Shown: positions 10,935-21,900 of the stretch, in pieces
Layout of the letters: every line of letters starts with the position of its first letter
Numbering within the stretch: the stretch's first letter is position 1
Source: Zoroaster sp. YZ-2022
Lineage: Eukaryota; Echinodermata; Asteroidea; Forcipulatida; Zoroasteridae
Direction: 5' to 3'
DNA: 64,000 nucleotides
NCBI GenBank assembly: GCA_029582265.1
Contig: CM055837.1
Coordinates: 16,840,355-16,904,354 of the forward strand
Position numbers and translations under genes: made by a program
Notes under the pieces: generated by a model
What the model saw: the letters and a program-made list of their open reading frames with translations, nothing else
Database searches by the model: none
Told to the model about the DNA's origin: nothing

Positions 10935-11241
10935 TTGTTACACAACTGACCTCATTTTTAAACTTCGCGCAACCACTTCCACAAACAGTTTCAGACACCA
11001 ACGGTCCTGTTTTACAACTAGCATAATAACAAATAAGTCAGGGTCTCGGACTTTGATAGTGTAGTCTTTTGCGTGCAAGTCACGAATCTCTTGTGCAAGT
11101 GCGGTAAACGTGGAAGCACCAGACTGGACATTTCATACCCACTTTTAAAAAGAGGGCGCCATCTCTCTCAAAATACGGCTCTCCCTTGAGTTGAGAAGGG
11201 AAATGGATCCGTATGCACCTACTTTACCAATGCTGTAGAGC
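10935..11241. other. RARS2 upstream region
   Basis: The 5' flank and probable promoter of RARS2 (read on the minus strand). There is no TATA box at a convincing place. It is somewhat more GC-rich at 10970-11180. There is no coding signal. Confidence 0.45.
10938..10955 (-). promoter_or_regulatory. Short upstream ORF in the RARS2 leader
   Basis: The sequence ATGAGGTCAGTTGTGTAA (MRSVV, stop) ends three bases before the RARS2 start codon. If the mRNA includes it, initiation there would compete with the main start. The transcription start is not visible. Confidence 0.5.
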
Positions 11242-11601
11242 CAGGGCCGTAGCGAGCGGGTTGGGGAGTGGTGACACCCCCAATAATAATTTGTTCTCAG
11301 TCGGCATTTAGAGACTCAGTTGGAAAATGAAGCATCAAAGGTACTAGAACAAGGGCTGGTCCAGAATAAATTTGCAGTCACCGCGTACCGGCAAACGTAC
11401 AGCTATGGGTTTGCCGACTGTAAATGTATTATGTTTCTCAAGCACTTAAGATTTGCCGAGCTGCAGTTTTGGGTGGTAGTTCCATCCCCCCCCCCCCCCC
11501 CTGTGGAGCAACTTTAGAGATTGCCTATTTTGGGGGGAAAACAACGTAAGTCGGCAAACTGGCTCAGTTCCCCCAAAGAAAATGCCTTCGCTACGCCCCT
11601 G
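11242..11601. mobile_element. hAT-like MITE (CAGGGCCGTAGCGAG ends)
   Basis: The ends CAGGGCCGTAGCGAG and CTTCGCTACGCCCCTG are inverted copies, matching the CAGGGGCGTAGC-type hAT ends common in animals. It contains a run of 18 C (11486-11503). No clear 8-bp target duplication was seen. Confidence 0.75.
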
Positions 11602-14322
11602 CGTAGTAACATTTTTATGTCAAAAGACAATTGAGGATGACCCAAAATGTTGACAGTAGATCATTTTTGGTTTCCAGTTTTTAGTAAAAAAACAGTTTTG
11701 GACAAACGAACCAGCTTGAGAAAGTGATAAGTCGATACGCGCGCGCACTGGTGGTATGTTTATAATTTAACGTAAATTCCTTGATTTTAACACTCAATAG
11801 CGATTTTTGAAGCAGAAATTGACTTTGTTAATAAGATTTTGAGTCTTTACAATTAAATACAAGTCCCAAGCTTTCTAATTCCTTGCGTAAACCCTTAAAA
11901 GAACAAATAAAATATTTTCGGCTTTTAAAGTATAACTTTCTTAGTGTTGATATTAATCTACATAGAAATTATATTGTCTGTTGAGGTAGTGCAGTTATTT
12001 TTTTTAAAGAGTGAAGAAGAACACTTTGAATGCATTTAACGCGATTGGAAACATGTTGTCCTTACTGGAAATAAGCAAATCGCATTTATTTTTCAAGTAC
12101 GTTTTCGTGGTTTTGAAATAGTAAGGCGTTTTTAATAAATCATTTTTCGGTCCACCCCCCCCCCCCCCCCCAAAAAGAAGGACTAAGTAGGCCTATAAGG
12201 GTGGCAACTGACCCTTATAAACCTCCTTCATAACAGAACATACAGAGTTAAATTCGGTTGCTCCACAAATAAAACATTGGTTTTTCAAGATTAAAATGAA
12301 TATTTGTTGGCAGGAGTCTTGTGGATGTGAAATAGAATCGAAATTAATTATTTGAGAATCGTTACTTCCAGTAAGGACAAAACATTTCCAATTGCGTTAT
12401 TTGTCTCGCTTGCGACACAAAGTAGGCCCAAATAAGCTGACATGTAAGCATACTTGTAAAATATTAGTGTGTACACCTATTGTAAAGTAATAATGATTTA
12501 TATAGCCAAGGTTAATCCTTCTCCTGTACAACGTCGACTGCCTCCTTATACCAGGCGCATAGCCTATCTCCTAGTGCATGCAATTATTCACCGCTGCTGT
12601 TTACAGAAGGGCTTCGCCTAATTAACGTAAAAATGAAAAGCTTTACCGACGACAGCCATAGAAAGGTTTTCCTTCCGTGAAGCAAAGCTATATAATTAGT
12701 TTTGTATTGATCTGAACATTAATTTCATCATAACAAAATGCGAATTGCCTTTACATGTAGGTAAATGATCACAAAGCACGAAGCTTCAGTTAATTTTCTA
12801 TAAGTGAAATGTCACCACTCATTCTTGATTTTGCATTCTTAGTGTTATAGTTCATGTGAAATAAGCACAGTACATTACAAACATGAGCTTATAAAACACA
12901 AGAGCAACTCAACCGTAATAAGACGATTACTGGTTGGATTATTTTAATTAGCATCTGAAACTAATTACGTCGGCTGTGATATCCATCCGTTATGGCGAAA
13001 TCTACGGGTGTACAAGCGATGCAGCTCACACTAGAAGCAGTGCAGTATTTAGTAAATGGTAACCCTCGATCACCAGTAAGGTAAGGTATTGTAACGGTTG
13101 GTGGTCAGGTAGTGGTGGAGCTGATGATGATATAAGGATCACTGGGTTGATGATGGTGGTGACAATCAACCCTCATTTTGGACTGACTTTTCTCAGGGGT
13201 CGACAAGTATCGGTTCTTTTCTTTTTACATTACTCTGAACCATCATATTTTAGATCCCCCAAATCGCTAAAATGGCAGGGCTTCGGGGGGCTTCGGTCCT
13301 TGGACTCCCATGATACCTACAGGGCCTAGTATATACCTGCTCACCAGCAAATTTAAAAAAAAACGACGATGACGACGATTATGTACGACGGGTGGTGGTG
13401 GTGGTGATGATGATGATGATGATGGACGAGTACGGATATGTGACGATTAAGTTGATGTGGCCGATGAGTAGGTCTATAAATCGCGATCATAATGAGCTGC
13501 ATGGGTGATTCAACGGTCAGAATTGATTGAAGTACAAAGGATCAGGAACGGATGATAACGAATGCGGCAGAATAGTTTTTATTGATGTCGTATAGCTCAT
13601 CAGCTGTACCATGATTATATCATTACAAATGGTGCCAGTCTGTGTCTACGACTGTTATCATATAATAACAACCCCTTCTACACATTTGCGTCATGAAGAT
13701 ATTGATTTATTATATTAAATCAATGTGTTGTACTCCATATGCTAATTAATATTGCATGGTCGCGTCATTTGCATATTATTGGTAATTTTACAACAGGTTT
13801 ATCAGCCTATGACAATTCCTGAGGTTCTATTTATTGGTTATGATAGTCAACATATAGTTATTCAAGTATAGGACTAACATTGAATTTAAAATATAGGAAT
13901 TTCAAGATTGTTATTTTTATTTTTAATAAAATCGTAAGGGTTAGAGTGATAACATTGGTAATTACAAGATTAATTAAATTAATGTTTTATTGTCTAATGA
14001 CTCACTTGATTTAAAATAATATTGGTACACGTATCAATGATACTGATAAATTATGTCGTCATTCTAGAGAGAAAAACAAAATAATTTGTCGAATTTATTT
14101 GTTGCCAGACTTTTTGAAAAACATTCAACATAATTTGAAATATATCACAGTTTTTTGTCGTGTTCTCATGAAAACTAATGGAAATTTCAAAGAAACTTTC
14201 ACAGGTTAATAATAAGATATATTTCTTGAAACTAGAGGTATTAAATAAACAAACGTTACCACTATGCTAATGTACCTTCTTTTTCGAAAAACATAAATTA
14301 TCACAGTTTTACATAAAACATA
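11602..14322. other. Intergenic region between RARS2 and PICALM
   Basis: No gene is supported. It holds a C17 run at about 12155-12171, a GGT/GAT trinucleotide tract at 13390-13425 and AT-rich unique sequence. It could contain distal regulatory sequence, but nothing specific can be claimed. Confidence 0.4.
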
Positions 14323-14330
14323 CTTAATTG

Positions 14331-14542
14331 CAGCGGCGTAGCCACGGCGGGGGGGGGGGGGGGCCTTGGGGGCACATTCCCCCACAAATTTCCAGTGACC
14401 CCAGGTGCCCACCACGAAAAATCCCGATAGTGCCCCGAAAAAAGAAAAGAAAAGGGAAAAAAATCCATACCCCCTGGGCCCCACTGAAAAGCAACGCCCT
14501 CCTGTGCCCCCACTGAAAAAGTCCTAGCTAAATACGCCGCTG
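14331..14542. mobile_element. hAT MITE with perfect 8-bp target duplication
   Basis: A 212-bp element with 10-bp inverted ends (CAGCGGCGTA and TACGCCGCTG) flanked by identical CTTAATTG at 14323-14330 and 14543-14550. It has an internal G run at about 14349-14363. The 8-bp duplication is diagnostic for hAT. Confidence 0.93.
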
Positions 14543-14568
14543 CTTAATTGGTGAAAAGTTGATGATGG

Positions 14569-14996
14569 CAGTGGCGTAAATCCGTGCGGGGGGGGGGGGG
14601 GGTGATATCAAAATGTGTTTGCATTATGTACAATGAAGTACTGGGTCTCGAACGTCGTTCAACGGGGGAGGGGGGTACCCCCAAACACCACAAAACTTGA
14701 TGTAGCATCACTTACACGTAATATTTTTCTCTTTTGTTGCATGCTCGTTGGGGTGGGGGTTAATCCCCTGACCCCCCACGTGGTCATCCACTGGCACACA
14801 ACCAATCAGAATCCCACGGCTATCATAAAGATAACACCCAAACAGACAAAGAAACACACAGACAATAAACAGTTAAACAAACCAAATTTGTTTTTAGTGC
14901 CGCGTGACAAATTCTGTGGGATGATCCTCATGGCCATCCCCGGGCCAAAACATGGGAGGTATCCTCCATGGCGCCCCGGGATTTACGCCCGTAGTG
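14569..14996. mobile_element. hAT-like MITE, 428 bp
   Basis: The ends CAGTGGCGTAAATCC and GGATTTACGCCCGTAGTG are inverted, with a small indel. The flanks GATGATGG and GATGATAG are a 7-of-8 target duplication. It has an internal G run at about 14588-14602. It lies 26 bp from the previous hAT MITE. Confidence 0.85.
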
Positions 14997-15004
14997 GATG
15001 ATAG

Positions 15005-15600
15005 TATCAAATAACCTTTGAATTACTTCTGCCCAAGGTACATATTTTGGGTGTGCCCTATTTTTGAGTAGTGCGCCCCCCTTTTTGCAGTATGCTCCCC
15101 CTTTTTCAAGACCTTGGATCCGCCCCTGTCCGGGGCCTGCCCAAGGGGCCCGGAAGCTCCAGAGTTCTATTTAAAAAAATCTCATGGAGAATTATAAAGT
15201 GATGACCGTATCAATATTTAGGGTATGATAGAATTGATGCGAAAATATGGAAGAAGTGGGAAAATATTGGATTGTAATTGGCATAGAGAAAGGAACGGAG
15301 AGTTACACTTCAAATCAAAGGACATACGTTTGTTACTATACCCCGCTCGTAAAACTTGCGGTATACCTAGCTACCCGACCGCAACATTATCCCAACCTGT
15401 TTCCCAAGCCCTTTCTCTACTCTATGGTATTGGCTCTTAAATTATCGGAAGGTACCCTGATCCTGTGCCCCCAATCCCCTAGGATTGAAGCCCCTGCTTC
15501 ATGGACCCTGGGAGACCCTTTGAACTTTACTCGCCTGCTGCCAGTCTATTTAGAATCACTACACCCACTTTTGCATGCTGCACCCCAGTGACGAGCAACG
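15005..15600. other. Intergenic, transposon-fragment rich
   Basis: A hAT-type end (TTGGATCCGCCCCTG, 15115-15129) is visible. Overlapping open frames at 15225-15591 have no recognisable domain and are rejected as genes. Confidence 0.5.
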
Positions 15601-15808
15601 TAGAATTTTTTTTTATCATAATTGAATGATCACGTGATCCGCCAACACGCATGCATCATCGACTCGCCTCCAGGCAGCCATTTTGAATAGCTGCGGTCGG
15701 ATCGGCCAAAGACATCTACATTTCGTTGGCGTTTTTAAGCGCAAAAACGGTGTAATTTCACCCGAAATTTTGGTTGACAGTCAGTAACTTTGTCTCATTT
15801 CTTACAGC
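15601..15808 (+). promoter_or_regulatory. PICALM promoter and 5' leader
   Basis: Directly upstream of the start codon lie a palindromic E-box GATCACGTGATC (15628-15639), a GCCATTTTG motif resembling a YY1 site near 15677, and a GC-richer stretch without a TATA box. TTTCTTACAG immediately precedes the ATG and would be a good splice acceptor, so part of the leader may be spliced from an upstream non-coding exon. Confidence 0.55.
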
Positions 15809-15938
15809 ATGTCGGGACAAAGTGTTCTGGACCGTGTCACCGCGGCCAAGCACACGATAACGGGCTCCGACTTGGCGAAGTCCGTCTGCAAGGCGACGAC
15901 TGCTGAACTGATGGGCCCGAAGAAAAAGCATTTGGATT
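15809..15938 (+). CDS. PICALM: PICALM exon 1
   Basis: It encodes [20 protein letters not shown] through [19 protein letters not shown]28, K38-K40 and H41 form the PIP2-binding cluster and keep the vertebrate numbering. The donor is GTAAGT and the exon ends in phase 1. Confidence 0.97.
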
Positions 15939-18900
15939 GTAAGTAGGATAGTCGTGTAACTTTAACGTTAGTATTTAGTAATAGTAGTGAGTAGAATATT
16001 TGTTATGACTTTTGTTTGTATAGTTAAGGTTTGTTCATGAAGTGGAAACCGGCCAAATGTTATGCTATCGACATGCTCTAGAATTGTTGTGTGCACATAA
16101 AAAAAAAATTCAAAAATCGTGCACATAAAAAAATCATGCAAACGGGCGAACTGCCGAACATTGTGTCAGATTGTTATTTCGGAAACAGGTTAACTCGTAC
16201 TCCAACCAACCAACTCGTACTCCAACCAACTCGTGCTCATTTTGGTCAACTCGTACTCGTGCCAACTCGTACTCCAACCAACTCGTACTTCGACCAACTT
16301 GTAGTCCGACAAACTCGTACTCCGACCAGCTCGTACTCCAACCATGGAGGAAGGAAAATAGATTTTCCTTCCTCCATGCTCCAACCAACTCGTGCTTATG
16401 AGGGTTTTGCCTCGGCCGCCGCTCGTGCTCATGACTGCTTGCGGTAATCTTTTATGTTTCCGCTCAGTGTTAAAGTTATCAGTCATTAGCAGCTCATTCA
16501 GCCCAGGGGTTTCCCTTAACCTTTTTTTTCACTCGCCGGCCAGACGTGACCGCGATCACAGGTTTGCGGTTCATTATTTTCGGGGATCTGGTGGGAACGC
16601 AGTCTTTGACTCGCCCGCCGGACTACAGATGGAAGGGTTTTGACTCACCCGCCGCTAGTTTCACTCGCATTTTCTTAAAAATTGGGAATTTTCATATAAT
16701 TATAAAGCCTGGGAAACTCAACTTACTTAATTTATTCTAATAATATTTTCTAAGGTTTTCAAAAGTTATGGGTAAAAACGACACACAAAAATTCAACACC
16801 AAGATTCCATTTTCTTCTAATATACGAGTACGAGTTGGTTGGAGTACGAGTTGGTTGAAGTACGAGTTGGTTGGGGTACGGGTTGGTTGGGGTATGAGTT
16901 GGTTGGGGTACGAGTTAACTCAAATTCGTTATTTCATATTTGCATGACTTGTGTCTTGCCACTGTTTTTGCAACTTGACAAGTTCTTGCGACTGTTTTGT
17001 AACTTGTCAAGTTAACGTTAACTCGTAGTCGTACATACATGTACATGTAGGCTTACCCTTAACATTACTTGCTATGCGTACAAACTCATCCCCGTTTTGG
17101 TCAATTTGTAGTATCATGTACATCAAATCATACTTGTGCCAACTCGTACCAACTCGTACCCAGGCCTTGTCAACTTGTACTCTGGCTATATCCCTTAAAT
17201 AGGGCCAATCACTGGACATAGCACTGTATCCTTGCCCTTGGACCTAGCCCCACCTGTACAAAAAGAAATGCACATTTTCAAACCCTAACATGTTATTCAA
17301 TCATGCTGTCATAAACGTTTGGCTGGGTATTGCAAGATGGCACAGTTTCAATAAATTTATGAGCGAATCTTCAAAAATTGTTGACTTTTTTGTGCACACA
17401 TGAACAAGAATTGTTCCAGCACTTACTTTCTCGGAGATGTGATTGACAAATATCTAAAGCAATGGGAAACTGCGAGATCGAGTTCGATATGACTATGAGG
17501 CAGAGCAATATGTGCATATTGCCAATCATTTTGCCATAGTAACTGCAGAGTTTCCCCTTGTAACTGACATGCCAGAGAATTTATTTCCTGTCTTTATTGA
17601 TAGCCCCTCCACAAATAAATTTAAAAAAAAGGAATTTTAGGAACGTATACTTTAACAATAATCATTAATAAGTTTAGGCCTATTACATTACTTGAGTACA
17701 ATCTGAATGTACATTTTATGTTACCAAAACAAGAAAGCCAAAGTAAAAAAAATAACTAAGGCCAACAAAAAAGTCTCTGGTTTCTGGTCATAGGTCGGCT
17801 TCAAAATCGGTGTGGTGACACGCTTTGTTTTTGCAATTTAAAAAAAAAATTGCCAACCGGTGAAATACGTGATACATGTACAGTATGTGGTTATTGGAAC
17901 CAGACCAAATTTCCCATACATAAAGTATGGTGGCTAAGAGAGGCCGCACAAATCGGGCAAACGTTCATACTTTACCTCTTTGTGAAAAAGACGTTTAAAA
18001 TACAGCACGGCAGAATTCCAATTGATTCCAATTTTGGCTGTAATTGGACATCATTTCATAGCCCCCCCCCCCCAAAAAAATAATAAAACACGCAGGTCTG
18101 AGACGATGTGTGCAGAGACCAGAAACCGGAGACCTTTTTTGGTCATAAATATACAACAAACCAAATAGTGTTACAGCATGCAGCGGAACCCAAGGATGTC
18201 CTTCAGTTTGATTTGGAAATATCAACATGGACACTCATTGTAGGGGCAAGCTGTGTGCCTCTCATAGATATCATTCAGGCTTGTGATTTCTCAGGATTTT
18301 TTCTGATTTCAGGATTTTTACAAATCTCCCTTTGCCTCAAAATTTTCTTGAAAAAAGAGAAGTAGCCACCAAGGAAATAAAGAAGCAGCTTGTATTGTGT
18401 CCAAACCTCTAGTTTCTTGTTTGTGGGGATGTGGAGAGTTTGTAAATCCTTCAAAATTAAACATCCAGGAGGTTCAGTGGGCTTTGTCCTCTAGACCGAA
18501 GGGAGACCCAGGCCCGCTACCCATTTTTTAGGATTTATTTTACTTTTGTCAAATCATACTCCTCATCATTGGTTATTTTACCTACATTGTTTACTTAAAT
18601 GATAAAAGGCCCAATGATACAGACAGTTGAGCTATCGCCCCTAAGAGCCAATTTCAGTTTTTAGGTCCAGTTCCCTAGAAGAAATCAACACAATAATTTC
18701 ACCAACACAATAATTGCTTTGAAATTGAAAAAAAAATTGCAAATTATTCAGACAAATCTTAAGTTTTTGACATAACAATTCGCTTTGCATCTGCATTCAC
18801 GATTGTGTCAAGTATGAACCTGGCCTTTAGTGTACAAATCAAACTGGTGTTGAAAGCTCTCTGTGGTTTGACAGGGGTCGAAATTAACTTGAATTTTATG

Positions 18901-21900
18901 GCAGCCTACAGGACTAGTTATGTAAAAAATTTACTAGTCCTTCTCATTTTTTAGTAGTCCTGAAAAAAGGTGAATATAAATACAAGAAAAAGAAATGAAC
19001 TGTGAGCTGGTGAGCATCATATTCTTGCTGAGATCATACTGAATATTGTTTGCGTTTTTCATTTTTTTTCACTAGCCCATCGGACTAACCAAACCCCAGC
19101 AGCTACGTGTAGTACACATGTACATATAGTCCCGCTGCTAAAACCACTAGCCTCGGACGAGCGGACTAGTGTTAATTTCGACCCCTGTTTGAATATGAAA
19201 GCATTGGGGCTGGGCACTGGCTTCTAACAGTGTGAAATTTTCCATCCAATAATGAATTTATGGTGATGACTGCATTTAAATTCCAACCAGGCCAGTGCTA
19301 TGCACAGCTGATTTGTTGCACCAAGCCCCTGCCCGTCCCCCACACGTCCCCCTGACATGTGTATGGATGGTTTGTTATTGAGGCCTGCGCTAAACGTCGC
19401 ACTTTTGCCGTGTCGAACTCAAATAATTGGAAAATGTTGAATTAAATTCGGCAAAAGTGCGACGTTTAGCGCAAACTTTTGATTTAAGTTCGGCACTGCC
19501 GTGTAGCACGGCAAGCTCTGCCGTGCTACACGGCAGTTGCACGATGTGGTGACAAACGTCGCGCTCTTGCCGTGTCGAATCAAAGTAGAATTCTCATTCG
19601 GGATAGCTAATTTGGAATACGCATGCGCACAATAGTTCGAGGAAACAATTTCGAACAAATGAATCACAATCAAAATGGCGACCCGCACCAAAAATGTGTC
19701 TGACAGCGCGAGCACTAGTAGCAGCGATGAGTCTTCATATGAACATGATGATGATGATTTTGAGATTAATGAGACAAGCGGGGAGTTCCATGATGATAGC
19801 CTACTGACTTCCAACGCTGGTCGTGAAGAGAATTCACTGTCAGAAACAGAAGAGGACATAGTAACAGTTCAAAGGCAGCGAAAACATGAATCTTCGATGG
19901 TTTCATCGGGGTCCGCCATCTTGAATCTATTAAGTGCGGCAGTTTTAAATTCGACGTCTGTCACCAATTTGTATTTTTGCCGCGCTTTTGCCGCACGAAA
20001 ATCATTTGAGTTCGACACGGCAAAAGTGCGACGTTTAGCGCAGGCCTGAGTGTCATGACCCAAATGACAACAGACACAAATCATATTTCATGCAATATAC
20101 ACACACACATGCATTTTTTCTACAATTTAGGCCTAATACATGTATGTGAAATTAATCATCATGGTGACTCAATGAAAGTGGGTGTTGCATGTTTGCAGGT
20201 GATCACGCACTCATCATAATGTGTATACTAGTTACATGTATTGTGTACATGTACAGATACAATTATAGGATATATCACTTCCGATATTTTCTGAACTTTG
20301 ACACTGTTTTAGCTTAGAGGATTTAGACAATCGCTTTCCCCTACTGCCCTTCATCTGAACCGGATATTTACATTGTGCACCATAACAGTATAATTCTATG
20401 GTACAGCAATTGCTGTCTGCTGTGTTGTGGTTCAATGAGTTTGGTACGCCTGAGTGGACAAATGGTACCTTCAGACTTGCCCTCAGCTTCAAGTGTATGC
20501 CATTGTTCAGGTGGGAGTAAAACACCCACAAACCACATTACAACAGTAGTTCAGTTATAACTAATACCAGATTGTGTGAAAGAGGTCAGTTAAACTAAAG
20601 AATTCAAAGCCAGTTGACACTTTTTGTAAAAGTCTGTGCATGCATCCATGCTTGAATACTAGAATCAAGTGAAAAATCAACCTGTGAAAGTTTCATTGTG
20701 TCTTGAATGAGAAAATAGTGAAAAAGAATTAAGTTTTTGTTCAATTCACTCCAACAAAGGTCACCAGAGGACACTGAATGAACATAAATTATACTAAAAT
20801 AGTAGTAGACAGAAATATTTTGATGGGATGCCAGGCCTGATACTATCTATTGGTAGGGGCAAGGCAATTTAAGCTAGGTTAAGGGCACCTCTATGAGGAA
20901 AATGTAAATTTCTATTGGAACACTTCAAGGGGCACCAAAGCAATGACCAGGGTGCACCAAGGCAATTGCCTCCATTGCCTCCGTATAGTATCAGGCCTGG
21001 GATGCTTGATACCATTACATGTATGAACTTTACACCAAGTAACATGTAAATGTTTTTGAGAACACCAATTTTAAGTGTTCATGGATTTCAAGAAGTAAAA
21101 ATCTCAAATCTCTGGACAGTGATGTTTACATACATGTACATTTGTAAATTGGTTCTTATACCAAGATTTGTGCTATTAGACCAACTTTCCCTGAGGCTAA
21201 CGGAGGGATGCATGGAGTACACATTGCTGTTGATGTACATGTATTTGGTATGCTATGTGCAGGCCTGGAAAACAGACCACAGAGGCTACTGCCTCCACTG
21301 CCCTGGTCTTGGCCATATTCTGATGGAAATGCCCTTTACTTAGGCAATCTGGCCTTGCCCCTACAAGAATGAAATTCCAGGCCAGTTCATGACCTGTTCT
21401 TGACCAGTGGAAATTCCACTGTCTAATTTAATATCTAGTATACAATAACAAGTATACACCATCTGTATATGTACACAATGTACTATACACAATGACATCA
21501 AACGTTTCCATGCACTCTAGACTCTACAATTTAATATTTTAAATATAAAATTGCATACATACATGTACATGTACATACATGCACAGTATGTATACACACA
21601 CAAGTACTTGTATGTCGTATTGTCTACACTGAAACCACGTATATTAGTCACGTATGTTAAATAATTAATCACTCTCAAGTGTTAACGTTCCAACCTTACA
21701 AAATTGCATTTGTTTACAAAACTGCACAACTGAAACCAATGAAAACATTTCACGGAAACTAGATTTATTAATTTTTTTTTGGAGGGGGGGGGGATCTTAT
21801 AATGGCTAAATAATTATATGATAAATGTATTCCATGAAGAAAAAAGATCCATGGCAAGTCACCATCGATTCTCGATTGATGAGTGATACCATTTAAATGT

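Noticed and set aside
14206..14516. Proline/glycine-rich ORFs on both strands
   Set aside because: They arise from the G homopolymer and hAT MITE at 14331-14542.
15225..15591. Two overlapping plus-strand ORFs upstream of PICALM
   Set aside because: No recognisable domain or splice context; adjoining sequence is transposon debris.
16091..16643. Overlapping ORFs on both strands near PICALM exon 1
   Set aside because: They are translations of the CAACTCGTACTCCAAC array.
19419..19859. 146-codon minus-strand ORF
   Set aside because: Antisense of the acidic ORF and terminal repeats; Ser-rich only because it mirrors the other strand.
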